Below, piece after piece: positions 1 through 10,089 of a DNA stretch of 64,000 bases (within the stretch, counting starts at the first letter, position 1; each line of letters opens with the position of its first letter). The translations under genes and the position numbers were made by a program. The stretch spans positions 806,001 to 870,000 of the forward strand of contig JAFCMP010000090.1 of assembly GCA_017506865.1 (NCBI GenBank), written 5' to 3'. The stretch comes from Tribonema minus (taxonomy: Eukaryota; Sar; Xanthophyceae; Tribonematales; Tribonemataceae). A model generated the notes under the pieces. That model worked only from the letters and a program-made list of their open reading frames with translations, had not been told where the DNA came from and made no database searches.

Positions 1-2546
1 GGAGAAGCCGTCCCCCTGGAGCCCTAGTATAGTCTCCCACGAGTCCACACGCTCCCCAGTGCCCTCGATGCGCAGGGGGCGCTTCACGATTATGCCGGTA
101 TCGCGCACCTCCCATATGCCTCCGCTGATGAATGACGTGGCATCGTCACGCAGCTTCATCCTAGCGAATGCTGCACACTCCACATCGCCACCTCCTGCGC
201 AAGCGTTCTCAGCGTACGCCATCCATTCGGCTTTGCCGCCGCGAATGACGAGCTCGAGCCGCGTTCCGCTTGATGGTGATGTGTATACCACCCGCCAAGC
301 GACCGTGCGCTCAAGGGTGGTAAAGTAGAAGTGGCCGCCGAGAGCACTGTAAGCGTCTTCTGTGAAGTCAAAGCAGACAATCATGGGGATGTAGCGGATC
401 AGCATCTTGCGAAAACTGTCAGGCGATACCCTCTCTACCTGTACCTCAGTGTAGGTATGCTCCGGGCGTCCGGCGCACCGCGAGCAGCACGTGTGGCCGC
501 AGTCGGAGCAGAGCAAGATGGAGCTGTCGCTGACGCTGTCCCTTCCCTCGCAGCAGCACATCCTCGCACTCCTGCACGCCATTTCGAAGATGGGAGCTAG
601 AGGCGACAAGTCCGCAGGGCGCAGGTCCAACGACATTTTGTGCGTGGCACCATGTTCCTTGATCAGCAGCTGCGTCTGAGCACCATCAATCTCCATGGCA
701 CTCTCAGCAGCTCGTACGGCTGCATTGGCCCAGGGGGCTGCCCTCAGGCCCTCAATGCACAGGCTGAGCGCCGCCACCATCACGGTTCCCACCACAGTTG
801 TGGTCATGGCGTTGCCGGCAAGATCAGCAAGGTAATCCTCTGTCTCCCTCGTCAGGATGAGGTCATCAACAGGTATGCCCTGCAGCGACAGCGCCTCCAG
901 CCCGATGACAGGGCCCCCACGGTTGGTTATGTACGGCACCATGGACGGCGTCAGGCACGGGCATATTCCCATCTTGCTGCTGGCAGTGCTCCTGTCGACG
1001 TTCTGCGACAGGTTCCACACCAACGTCTTGTAGCATGAATCCACTCCGGTCTTTGCCATCCTGATGTGATTGATGTCCATGAGGTCGAGCACGCGGTCTG
1101 TCTGCAAACCAAGCGAAATCGAGCAAAAAATGTACACAAGAGGGGAAGGGGGCTACGTCAGGAATGATCAAAACATTAAATTACGGTTACGATGGTGCAT
1201 GCTCTCTGAACGTGACTGGTTGCTTGAGTGTGAGGGTACAGCGATTAGATGAGCGTATGGCATGTGTATACTTTGTTGATGTGAATGGACAGGAAATTTC
1301 TCCTCCTGAAGCGTACGATATGGTGTGCTTACCACAGCTGACACCAGCTGCATATATGCAAGACAAGTTCATCATCATGAGAGACTGCACTTATGAGCTT
1401 CGACACGATGGCCACTGCGCCATCAAATTCTCACCCTCGCACCAGCACGTGATCGAATGTGCAGACAATGATCTGCACTTTTGATATGGAACTCACCTGT
1501 GCTAGCCCCCAGTCATGCCACGCAAAGTCAGGCAGTGTGCACAGTCCACCCTCCTCCCACCCAGTCAGTGGGCGCTTGGAGCCGAGCTCCTCCTCCAGAC
1601 GAGCCCTGTGGTGGCGGCTCTCGCACCTCGACCAGTCGACGCGAGCTCGCGTCTTGTTGGCATCCCAGGTCTTGGTGAGGTTGGCACGAGCTGTTGCTAT
1701 GCGCGGGTCGTCGTTAGGAAGCAAGAAAGCCTCCAGCGTGCTGTTGCTGGGGAACTCAAGCTTCTTGACCATCGACTTCCATGCACCAGGCACATCAGCG
1801 TCCCCCCCAAGGCTCGCGAACAGGTAGCCGCGAGTCCTCGTGTGGGGTATGTAGTAGTTCTTGGTGTCCAGGCGAGCAAAACCGGCACTGTAGCCGTTCT
1901 TCTTGAAACGCTGCACGACGCTCTCCCAAGGGGCAGAGCAAACATTCTCCAAAATCACAATGGGAGGCTGGTGCTTCTTTACCCAGTTGAGCATACCGTG
2001 AAAGGTCTGTCCCGACTCACCTCCACCGTCAATGCTCTTCTTCTCATTGTTAAGATTGCTGTAGTCGACACATGACGTCCCCGCAATGAGCATGTCCACC
2101 TCACCTGGAACACCCATCATAGCGCCATAGGCAGTGGTAACCTTCTCATTCCCCAGCTCGCGCACGTCGCGGAACAGGAGAGGAGGCGCAAAGTTGCGCT
2201 GGATGTAGGAAGCTTTGAACGGCTCAATCTCGCAGCTGAATATGTGCTCGATCTTGAAGTCGACCCCATATACCTCCTTAGCTGCTCTGCTTATCATGCC
2301 CAGGGCCAGCAGGGGGGACTCCGTGCCGCTGCACATGGTGGCGACGCGCAGGGGGCGCCCGAGGGTTGAGATGGCCTCCACAAACTCGGGGCAGCGTGTC
2401 ACCAGATCCTTGAACATGTCGTACGGAGCCGTCAGTATCTTAGAACTCACATCGCTATCCGCCTTGCCAGCCCTCATAGGACGCGCGCGACCGATAGCCC
2501 TGGCTTTAGCCACCGCTCCAGACTTGACGCCACCAGCCTTGAGCAT
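1..2546 (-). CDS. Cytosine-C5 DNA methyltransferase with RING-like Cys cluster (DNMT5-like), two exons, 3' end outside window
   Basis: Transfers a methyl group from SAM to cytosine in DNA. The exon at 2546-1497 carries the SAM-binding motif (ATMCSGTESP), the catalytic-Cys loop (AGTSCVDYSNLN, where the usual PCQ is replaced by TSC) and the ENV motif (ILENV). It ends at a GTGAGT donor. The acceptor TTTGCAG leads into the exon at 1101-1, which keeps frame (phase 0) and supplies the family's C-terminal motifs, LEALSLQGIP and LAGNAMTTTVV. After these comes a Cys-rich cluster of about 45 residues (CCCEGRD, LLCSDCGHTCCSRC) that resembles a RING or treble clef. Reading continues open to base 1. Methyltransferase followed by RING is the order seen in DNMT5, where an SNF2 ATPase follows; whether one follows here lies beyond the window. 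The start at 2546 is a guess, and in-frame ATGs at 2603 and 2609 are alternatives. Methyltransferase identity is sure; the DNMT5 label is an inference. Confidence 0.88.
1164..1484 (+). CDS. Possible nested ORF inside the methyltransferase intron
   Basis: A 106-residue open frame on the opposite strand lies entirely inside the 395-nt intron (1102-1496) of the methyltransferase gene. The predicted protein has ordinary composition, with Cys and acidic patches and no repeats, and no family was recognised. An intron filled by one antisense frame is unusual, but 106 codons can arise by chance at this GC content. It may be a nested gene or a chance frame. Confidence 0.3.
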   Translation: MIKTLNYGYDGACSLNVTGCLSVRVQRLDERMACVYFVDVNGQEISPPEAYDMVCLPQLTPAAYMQDKFIIMRDCTYELRHDGHCAIKFSPSHQHVIECADNDLHF

Positions 2547-2771
2547 CTTGAGCAGATCACGCAAGCAACACACTAGCAACAGTGCCAGAGGTTGTGAATG
2601 CATGTGCATGTGGTGTTGCTGCCCAATTAAATGCTGAATCTTCGGGGATCGGCAAATAATAATCAAACTCCGGACCCCGGGATTCAAGCGTTGGAATGCA
2701 ACTGCGTTCTAACGCATCCGACCGTTTGCTTCCAGCAACAAATTCATTGCAGCAGCAGCACCCTGAAGCCA

Positions 2772-3630
2772 TGGAGGTGACAAAGACCTACGATGCGGTG
2801 AAGATGGAAGAGAGACTGCGCATCGCACTAAAGGGGTGCGGCGGCGCCACGGGTACGTGGTGCGATCGCTCGCTCTGTTGTTGATTGCCGAAACACACAT
2901 GCCAGCCATACTAACGCCGTGACCCTCTCTCCTTGCAGAGGTCGTTTACAGTGAAGGGCATATGGACCAGGATGAAATAGCCTTCTATGAAAAGGTCCGA
3001 CGCACGGGCAAGACAGACCGGCTTCTTCTGCCATCATACTGCGGGCTCCGACCTATACCTGCAACTTTGATGTGCGAAGAAATGAGGAAACGGTGCGAGG
3101 CGCACCAGAGTTTTGTGTTGGAGCACAGGGACGCACATTACTTTTACACTGCTGACATTATCAAGACAATGTGCAAAGCTGTGAAGCTTAACCCCGGCAC
3201 AGTTATGGCAAAGATTACAATGACTCAGTGCAAGGAGTGCACAGTCAAAGAAGCGATGGAAGCCATTGCGAGCCAGGAGTTGCGAAACACCATGTGGAGT
3301 CAGGTGCTTCAATGCATTAAAGATTTTGCATCGCTCGGCGGCTTTCACTGTGGTGAGACCCTCCTCCTCGATCACTTCGTCCTATCCAACGGCCGTGTCT
3401 ACATGGACGTTGGTACGACATGTTTTGACCTCAGCAACTTTGCATATGCTCCTACACCGCATGAGGTGTATGAGTTTCATGTTCAGGTCATGATGCCGCA
3501 AGTGCAGGAATTTGTCTCTGCAGAGTGCTTGCAGGGTCTGCTCCAGCCTGGCAGTGAACAGAAGTTCAAACAGATGCAGGAGCTGCTGCCAACACTGACG
3601 CCGTTGGGGCTCACAGATATGTGCCGATAA
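2772..3630 (+). CDS. Unrecognised protein, two exons
   Basis: The ATG at 2772 opens a 27-codon first exon. A GTACGT donor at 2853 and a TTGCAG acceptor at 2937-2938 remove an 86-nt intron, and the phase-1 junction restores a Glu codon. The protein continues to a stop at 3628-3630, giving about 257 residues. It is Cys- and Met-rich (MTQCKEC, HCGET), with no recognised domain, signal peptide or membrane segment. It diverges from the methyltransferase, sharing a ~225-bp intergenic region. Its last 20 bases overlap the 3' end of the convergent gene at 3611-4189. Function unknown; the intron call rests on consensus ends and frame closure. Confidence 0.6.
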
Positions 3631-4189
3631 GTACAAGCACGTCAGGCTGCAATCGCGAAAATAATGCATCACCGTCAACATGCTTCTTTTTTCTCTTTTT
3701 CGATTTTGTCTGGTTGTCTAGTTGCCATGTAGTCTCATCTATGTTGCAAATTCGCCCGTGCACGCCAGTCACCCATTTTCGATATGCCTTGTAAAAGTTT
3801 GACCTGTCTGCACGTAGCTCAGATGCGCGTTTAAGGTGAGCTGCCATGACGTTTTCAGGTTGCATGTGAGCGTAACGGTTGAGCTCAGGATAATAATACC
3901 AGAGGTAGGGGTGAATTCGAAAGACAGCATCACGCACCCAAGCTTTGAGCGTCTCCTCATCGAAAATGACGCCTTGCTTCAGCAACCAATTACGAGTGTT
4001 CCAGCTGCAGAATGGTGCTCTATGCGTCACTGGATTGCGCATCACATGCAATGGAACGCCACGAAATTCATTAAACTTCTTGAGCCGTTCTTTTGTCAGG
4101 AATCGCTTGACATCCATAGGACGATCAGCGTAGGCGCATAGGAGGAAGCAGACGGGATCGTGGTGTGTTAGTTCAAGCAGCACTGACAT
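3611..4189 (-). CDS. Unrecognised basic protein
   Basis: An intronless 192-residue frame from an ATG. The middle is rich in Trp, Tyr and His (PYLWYYYPELNRYAH). A lysine-rich, NLS-like stretch (KSKKRKKKHVDGD) follows near residues 164-176, then a hydrophobic tail (LQPDVLVLIGTYL) that resembles the start of an F-box-like helix. No family was recognised. The basic tract suggests a nuclear or nucleic-acid-associated role, which is an inference. Confidence 0.55.
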   Translation of the reverse strand: MSVLLELTHHDPVCFLLCAYADRPMDVKRFLTKERLKKFNEFRGVPLHVMRNPVTHRAPFCSWNTRNWLLKQGVIFDEETLKAWVRDAVFRIHPYLWYYYPELNRYAHMQPENVMAAHLKRASELRADRSNFYKAYRKWVTGVHGRICNIDETTWQLDNQTKSKKRKKKHVDGDALFSRLQPDVLVLIGTYL

Positions 4190-4353
4190 GTGTCAACTGC
4201 CCTAGAGTATATGACATATTATATCGTTGCCTTGAGCTTGCACGCACATGTAGCTGCAGCAGGTCAACGAAAGAGCTGCGGTGGTCACCTGTTGAGGGTG
4301 CAGAGACGCCTGCATAGTTTATATATTTATACATATTGAGAGCTGAAACACAG

Positions 4354-4587
4354 ATGGATGTTACGTACAATGCAAATATCGAAGGCTATCGATTTATCAC
4401 TTTCGATCTTCAGGGTTTTGGTCATGTGATAGGCGTTTTCCATACACCAAGTCAAGCTAGACTAAACCTGCCTAAAGGGGACTTTATTTTTCAGACCTTG
4501 AGAGTCTGCACTGTCGAAGGACATGGTAGAACACAGAGTTGGGAAGCGTGGGTGAACGACAGTGTGGAGGTGCTCAAGATGGCATGA
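4354..4587 (+). CDS. Small unrecognised protein
   Basis: A 77-residue frame starting at the ATG at 4354; an upstream TTG was not used. A TATA-like stretch (TATATATTTATACATATT) lies just upstream around 4320-4340. The composition is that of a compact globular beta protein (YRFITFDLQGFGHVIGVF). It overlaps the convergent gene at 4574-5344 by 14 bases. No family was recognised. Confidence 0.5.
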   Translation: MDVTYNANIEGYRFITFDLQGFGHVIGVFHTPSQARLNLPKGDFIFQTLRVCTVEGHGRTQSWEAWVNDSVEVLKMA

Positions 4588-5344
4588 AATACTCATCATC
4601 AGAAGTAGCATCATCGTCTAACACAGACAGCGCCCAGGAGGCCAAGCCATCGTCCTCACACTCAGTTTCGATCACAGCACGGGCAAATGCATAATGCTTG
4701 TAATCTCTGCTTACAGCACTTTTGAATATCGTTATCAACTGCTTAAACAGTGCAGGTTCCGCAAGTCTCATCACTGCCTCAATGATAGCGTGTGTTTCGT
4801 GCTGTCGCATCACATATTGCTGCTCAGGCTGCATGACATACGTAAGCCACGCAACAAAGCCGTGTTGCATCGTCCACGTCCTTTTTGCATACTGGAAATA
4901 GTATTCATCAAAACACTCTTGATTAGAGTCAAAACATGCATGCACAAGCTCACCCAGTTTATCGAAATACATGATGGCATCTCGTTGACACAGGTGTTCT
5001 ATCAGCGCAGGTCGGCACACGTACTTGATGGCAGCAGACACCAGGGGCATCTGCTGGCACACAGCGTCAATGAGATCGTCCAAGGTGTCTGGGAGCATAA
5101 CTCTAGGCACATTCTGGACTGCATGAGCGCGGTTCCACTCTTTGCACACTAAGCACGTAGTCGGGTGCCAAACAGGCTGCACATGGAGCAGGAAGTCGCT
5201 CTCCAATGCTATCTGCACTGCAAGTGATGCCATCAATGTATCGTCTTGTACGCTGATAACATATATTTGCAAATGAACAGTATCTTGGTGCAAAAGCAGC
5301 AAGAAGGCACCATCAATAGCAGTGGTTGGAGTTGAGATTTGCAT
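4574..5344 (-). CDS. Unrecognised 256-residue protein
   Basis: An intronless frame from the ATG at 5344. It is mostly alpha-helical in appearance, with a CLVCKEWNRAH segment near residue 65 that could bind a metal or be an F-box/ankyrin-like remnant. The C-terminus is strongly acidic (LDDDATSDDEYF). There is no signal peptide or clear membrane span. It is divergent from the gene at 5529. The intergenic DNA between them is AT-rich with TATATATTAAGG. Function unknown. Confidence 0.55.
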   Translation of the reverse strand: MQISTPTTAIDGAFLLLLHQDTVHLQIYVISVQDDTLMASLAVQIALESDFLLHVQPVWHPTTCLVCKEWNRAHAVQNVPRVMLPDTLDDLIDAVCQQMPLVSAAIKYVCRPALIEHLCQRDAIMYFDKLGELVHACFDSNQECFDEYYFQYAKRTWTMQHGFVAWLTYVMQPEQQYVMRQHETHAIIEAVMRLAEPALFKQLITIFKSAVSRDYKHYAFARAVIETECEDDGLASWALSVLDDDATSDDEYFMPS

Positions 5345-5528
5345 TCAAAAGGACCAGTGCTATTCGGTTTCACGTATTTAAATGGAATATGGGCTGTGCA
5401 ATATATATTAAGGATGAGATTCGTATATTCAAATATTGTGCGCCCCGGTGCGCGCAATAAATATGTGGATATCAAGCGTGCACGCACTGTTCACTCTCAC
5501 ACACACAATAACCGCTGAGACGCGCAAC

Positions 5529-6890
5529 ATGGTCGCCACACAGTCCAAGACACGAGACAAGGTGAACAATGAGCGCAATGCGCGCAAGCACTCAAGGAAA
5601 AAGAAGCGGACAACAGAGGGGCCGTACACATATGACAAGGCTGTCGAGGAGGCAAAGAAACGCGGGTTCAAAGTCATAGAGGACGAAGCCGCCTGGGATG
5701 CCCAGGCACCGGTTCCGCCCAGCAAGCGGATGCTTCGCATCGTCGGCAGGAACCCGATAAGATTGAACGACATCATGAGTGGCAACCACCGACCAGATGC
5801 TCCGTCAAAGGAAGAAAAGGCGGCAACAAAGGCAAAGAAGTCAAAGACCATGGAGGATCTTGACCTGGGCCAGAAAAACTGGCACGAATCGAGTGCTATC
5901 GCAGCCGCGATGCTCATGCTTGACCCAGACGGACTCGTGGAGACCACACCACTGCCGGACGGTTTAGGAGCTGATCTTCAGATGCGATTGAGGACGAGCG
6001 AAAATCCACTGTACGCCGGCTGCCAGGTCAAAAGTGGTACTGGAGGACAGGGCAAACAGGTTAACTTGAATGTAGACAGAAAAGACGGCAAGGAAGGAGG
6101 GTGTTATGAGGGACACATCCTTCTCGGCGTAGTTTTCACGATCGCCGACAGAGATGCAGCGCTGGAAGAGATGAACACGTTTGACGCTGTCCCCGAGGTG
6201 GTGGTAGAGCAGATATTTCTATACAGATCTGCCGCCGACTTGCCTTGCCCCAGCCTAAAACCTTGTCCTCGGAAAGACAAGAATGACAAGTACGGCGACA
6301 ATCGCTACGTCGTCGGCTTTGATGATGATGCACGGCTTTGCCGTATGCGCGTGATGTTTATCAACTTCGTGCAGGAGAGGGCGGTCTGGGAGAGTGAGCA
6401 ATTGTGGTTCGCCATGGGGCCCAAGACTCCAAACACATGCGTGGCCTTAACCCATGCATCAGAGGTGCTCAACATCAAGGCTCTGGCTGCGCTTGTTGGC
6501 TTTCAGTCGCTGCGAGCACCGGAGCGACAGAATGAGACAGTGGACATAGTGTGGAGATTAAACAATGAAGACATCCGCATCAGTGTGAAGACGGCCTCCA
6601 TTACCAAGAAAGTATTTCAGATCAAACTCAAGAAACACCCCCATCATGAACACTGTGATCTGGTGTTTGCATTCTACAAGGATGCCAGTGGAAATCGCAC
6701 ACACGTGTCAGTCATATCAGCCGCACGTGTTTATGCGGCACGTAATGTCAAAGTAAAGCACGAGAGCTTCAACTGGTCCAAAACCAACAATGAGGATATT
6801 CTGTCCGACACTACAACGGTCGACCTTTTCAAGCCTGATGCCCAGGAGAGATTGATCGCGCTGGTGATTCGCCTCAAGCTTGAGATGTAA
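5529..6890 (+). CDS. Large unrecognised protein with possible tandem PD-(D/E)XK-like folds
   Basis: The start was set at ATG 5529, where a basic leader of about 30 residues begins (HSRKKKRTT, NLS-like). About 453 residues follow. The middle contains GADLQMRLRT followed by YAGCQVKSG, a D...QxK arrangement. The last third repeats the pattern as VDIVWRLNN...IRISVKTAS followed by HCDLVFAFYK, a D...xVK arrangement typical of restriction-endonuclease-like folds. This suggests two nuclease-like lobes, one possibly inactive. The call rests on motif spacing only; a structure-based search would decide it. An upstream ATG at 5463 would add 22 mostly hydrophobic residues and seems less likely. Confidence 0.6.
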   Translation: MVATQSKTRDKVNNERNARKHSRKKKRTTEGPYTYDKAVEEAKKRGFKVIEDEAAWDAQAPVPPSKRMLRIVGRNPIRLNDIMSGNHRPDAPSKEEKAATKAKKSKTMEDLDLGQKNWHESSAIAAAMLMLDPDGLVETTPLPDGLGADLQMRLRTSENPLYAGCQVKSGTGGQGKQVNLNVDRKDGKEGGCYEGHILLGVVFTIADRDAALEEMNTFDAVPEVVVEQIFLYRSAADLPCPSLKPCPRKDKNDKYGDNRYVVGFDDDARLCRMRVMFINFVQERAVWESEQLWFAMGPKTPNTCVALTHASEVLNIKALAALVGFQSLRAPERQNETVDIVWRLNNEDIRISVKTASITKKVFQIKLKKHPHHEHCDLVFAFYKDASGNRTHVSVISAARVYAARNVKVKHESFNWSKTNNEDILSDTTTVDLFKPDAQERLIALVIRLKLEM

Positions 6891-7093
6891 TGGACCAATC
6901 AAGGACATATCACAGTCAATGATTCCCCCTCAATATGGTGCCAGGAAACACGTATACCATGCAGTAAATTTCTACATGGTGTTCTGCCTTTCTTACTGCC
7001 GACTGCTGACACAGTACTTGTTACCTGCGAAGCATCAGAAATCAGTTGGAGAGATGCCTTCTTCGTCACTGTCATTGCAATGCACGCACAGCG

Positions 7094-7801
7094 CTACTCA
7101 TCAAGCATGAAGATCTTGCTTGTCAGCCGCTTCACTTCGGTGACGGGCGTTGACGTAGTTAACCTCCGCAACATGTCTCGATGACCGCGCTTTTCCACGT
7201 CTACAAATGCCAGGGTAATCCATGGTGCAAAAGCAGCAAGAAAACACCATTGAGCCCCCACAGTCTTTGTAGGTCCGTATACATAGTAGCTGAAGGCGTA
7301 GCTGATGAAATTCATAGAGGTGAAGAACAGGGCATACTCGAGGCCATATGCAGCCATCATGCCTAGGCAGCACAAGAAGAACATGTAGTATACCCTCGAG
7401 TGAGCTGCATTGTTCCATGCCCAGTACAAGTGACCACCTGAGTCTGGAGTAACCACAGTGCAGCCATTATTGGTGACAAAGCTCGTATAAACTGCAGACA
7501 CCACAAGGAAGATGCACATTATGATGTGTACAAAAGCCGGCATGGTGCGACGCCTCGCCAGCAGTATGCCGATCCAGAGTGATATCGGCTCAAAGTGGTT
7601 GACCAGGATCAGACAATGTGTCGTTATCACATTCAAGTCGTTGCAAGAATTGTTCATGTGCAAGATGAACTCACCGAGCTGCATTTGAACTACACATGCG
7701 AAAAACATTGCTTCAGCATAAAGTCTGTACCTGTACAGCGCATAGCAGCCGAGCATGCCAATGGTATACGTTGCCAGTGAAGTTTCAGCGTTATAGCACA
7801 T
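7094..7801 (-). CDS. Multi-pass membrane protein of the MCW/YNAE-start type
   Basis: The ATG at 7801 gives a protein beginning MCYNAETSLATYTIGMLG, about 235 residues, with roughly six or seven hydrophobic spans separated by short loops (MFFACVVQMQLGEFILHMNN, YYMFFLCCLGMMAAYGLEY and similar). The last ~35 residues are charged and probably cytoplasmic. The Met-Cys-x-x-Ala-Glu start followed by a transmembrane segment resembles an uncharacterised membrane family (DUF5765-like) that I associate with giant viruses and some bacteria; this is from memory. It lies 47 bases downstream of the SPRK protein on the same strand and may be co-transcribed with it. Confidence 0.7.
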   Translation of the reverse strand: MCYNAETSLATYTIGMLGCYALYRYRLYAEAMFFACVVQMQLGEFILHMNNSCNDLNVITTHCLILVNHFEPISLWIGILLARRRTMPAFVHIIMCIFLVVSAVYTSFVTNNGCTVVTPDSGGHLYWAWNNAAHSRVYYMFFLCCLGMMAAYGLEYALFFTSMNFISYAFSYYVYGPTKTVGAQWCFLAAFAPWITLAFVDVEKRGHRDMLRRLTTSTPVTEVKRLTSKIFMLDE

Positions 7802-7848
7802 GTTGTGTCCATAGTTAACATTTGATTTACTCAAATAGGCACTTTGCA

Positions 7849-8139
7849 CTACATGTCAGCCATTTGAGCTTCTGCATGCTTGATCACGGCCGCACTGGCG
7901 TTCTGTAATTGGTCTGACATGGCCTTGATGTTTTTAGGGTTCTTGAGCTCCTTGCTGAGCTCATGCGCGACGGCATCAGCTGCTTCCTTCGCCGCCTTTG
8001 TCAGCATGGTCACGGCGCTATGAGTGCGAGGGGTGGCGTTTCGACCCTTACGTGATGACTTTGGTGTCTTGCGAGAGGACCTGCTGGGCTTGCGGGGTGA
8101 CTTGCTGGCTAATCGGCGAGGTGACTTGCGCGGCGCCAT
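7849..8139 (-). CDS. SPRK-rich histone-H1-like basic protein
   Basis: A 96-residue protein from ATG 8139. Residues 1-36 are almost all Ser, Pro, Arg and Lys, with repeated SPRK/SPRR-type motifs (RKSPRRLASKSPRKPSRSSR) as in H1 tails and DNA-minor-groove-binding proteins. Residues 40-96 form a likely amphipathic helical segment (AAKEAADAVAHELSKEL). It probably binds DNA and compacts viral or host chromatin; this is inferred from composition. No core histone fold was recognised. Confidence 0.7.
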   Translation of the reverse strand: MAPRKSPRRLASKSPRKPSRSSRKTPKSSRKGRNATPRTHSAVTMLTKAAKEAADAVAHELSKELKNPKNIKAMSDQLQNASAAVIKHAEAQMADM

Positions 8140-8224
8140 TCAGCATCTACTCTACTGCAACAATATTTTGTCTACAAAGCGTGTTATGAGGCAATTTCTC
8201 TTGCGGAATTGACAAGTACCGGTC

Positions 8225-8449
8225 ATGAGCTTGAATAAGGCATGGCCAGCAGTTGCAGCACTGGTAATCAGCGAGCTGATGCCCTTTTTACCAAGTGAAG
8301 CAAACGGCGTCATAGATTGCGCCGTCAAGTATTTGACGGATGCAAAGCTGGAGTTGCAACCCACCACTAGCCACACGACACCAGCAGCACCAGAGCAGAA
8401 AAAAGCTTTGATGAGAATAGAATATGAAGGAGTCAAAATTTACATCTGA
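8225..8449 (+). CDS. Doubtful small ORF
   Basis: A 74-residue frame from an ATG with a hydrophobic helix (AWPAVAALVISELMPFL). A 94-residue frame on the other strand overlaps it almost completely, so only one of the two, or neither, is real. No family was recognised. Confidence 0.3.
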   Translation: MSLNKAWPAVAALVISELMPFLPSEANGVIDCAVKYLTDAKLELQPTTSHTTPAAPEQKKALMRIEYEGVKIYI

Positions 8450-9081
8450 CCTGAGCTCCGTGTGCCACGTGCAATGCCACCGCCATCTCAGCTCGAGCGG
8501 TCGCTCTCTGGCACTAGCTGATGGGGGGTATGTGGTACATCTTCAGGCTGTACCATCTGATGCAGAGAATACTACAGCGCCACCACCTGCCGCAGCAGCA
8601 GCCTCATGTAGGGGATGGCGTTACTGTAGATAACGGTGCCGAGCGCACAGACTGGCGCCAGTGCTTGAGGAGGTAGAGAGCTGCCTAGAATGTCAAAGCC
8701 TTGCACTAGCAGCAGTGTTTGTTGTGCACCGCGCTTCTACTGGTGTTGCTTCTCTGCTGCTTTCGTGGTGAAGTTTGGAGGTTCTGAGGTGTTGAGGTTT
8801 GGAGGTTTGGAGGTTTGGAGGTTTGAGAACAAAGTGGGTATGGTGGTGTGTGGTAAGGCCACAAACAACCAAACTGCTTGACTAGGCATCAAGGGACAGG
8901 AGGCGGAAGGTTTGGAGCAGCGGCATTCAGTGGAGCCTTGAAGGAGGGGTCGCGCACTGAGAGGGTTCTGCAACTCGCTAGGTAAGATGAGTCGTGTAGC
9001 AGCATAGAATGGCAGCTGCAGACGCCAACATCCAACGCCTATTGCGCTTTTGCATCTGATTACCCAGGCTGCAAGGGGGAC
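8450..9081. other. Intergenic region with a short G-rich repeat
   Basis: No convincing gene. About seven imperfect copies of the 9-mer GGTTTGGAG lie between roughly 8770 and 8826. They are purine-rich on the + strand and could be unstable in copy number. Confidence 0.6.
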
Positions 9082-9663
9082 ATGCCGCCATGGTCGGCCA
9101 GCCGAGATCAGTACGAGAGGGAAACAGCGGCCACATATGACGCTGCACTACCACTGCTGGCACAGCTCAAGCCGGTCTCTGCCCTGGGTATGATGCGACC
9201 GTTCCTCTTTCATATTTTGCAACTCAGGGTGTCAGTGCAGGCGGGATGGTACGTGCACTGTGCATTTACTACAGATGACGGTGTCCGGCATTCATATCCG
9301 TTCCTGCCAGCAATGACAGCATGGCCTGCTGAGCAACCGCCATACGAAGTGATGCGGTCGTCTCACCTAGAGATTATGATCTCAGACACAGGTACTGGTG
9401 CAGCTATCAGGCCAACCTCCATCAGCCACCTGTTGGAAGATGGCCTATCTGATAAGATCGACCAGTACTGGAACGACAATGTGCTGTCGTTTGTGTCGAT
9501 GCAAGATGCTACAGATCTGTTGAGAGTCTTGGCAAGGCGCGACAGCCTTGAGGAGCAGCAGAGCAGGAGTCGTACAACAGAACGGCTCAAACTCTATGAG
9601 GAGGAGCTCATGTCTGTGATGTGGCATCCTAGCCGACACAACAAATGGAAGCATACCGTTTGA
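9082..9663 (+). CDS. Unrecognised 193-residue protein
   Basis: A frame from ATG 9082 with normal codon composition. The N-terminal half looks globular (VSVQAGWYVHCAFTTDDGV). The C-terminus is a charged helix (LARRDSLEEQQSRSRTTERL) that may form a coiled coil. The base before the start is preceded by a CCCAG|G acceptor-like site, so an upstream exon is possible. No family was recognised. Confidence 0.5.
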   Translation: MPPWSASRDQYERETAATYDAALPLLAQLKPVSALGMMRPFLFHILQLRVSVQAGWYVHCAFTTDDGVRHSYPFLPAMTAWPAEQPPYEVMRSSHLEIMISDTGTGAAIRPTSISHLLEDGLSDKIDQYWNDNVLSFVSMQDATDLLRVLARRDSLEEQQSRSRTTERLKLYEEELMSVMWHPSRHNKWKHTV

Positions 9664-10089
9664 CTCTTATTCAATGCTGTGTCTCTGCTTGTCTTGCATT
9701 TTGCACTTATCTAGATCAGCATTGTGATAGCTAATGCAGAGGAAGGTTTGATGTATCTGAGTTGATAAAACAGCAGGTTTGAAACTGCATTCCCACAGGC
9801 AACTGCACCATACCAGCAGCTTCACCCAGAAGCAGCAATTGCTGTAGGAAAGCACAGGAGGATAGTGGTTGCTGTTGGACACGGCTGTCAACATTACCAC
9901 AGGATAAGCACTTGTAGAGCAGCACCTTCTGTTAATTTGAGCGTTTTCCCCTCTGGGCTTCAGGAGTTATTGTCTGCTGGTAACGTCAATGTCATCCGAG
10001 ATCAGGCCTGTATCGTCACTCGTTGCTTCGCCAGCGCTGCCTATCCTCAAGTCTCTCAGCAGAATCTCAAGTTTGGGTCATGAGGCTTA
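9664..10089. other. Intergenic, no gene seen
   Basis: A stretch of about 430 bases leading into the satellite. Only short overlapping frames are present and no structure stands out. Confidence 0.5.
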
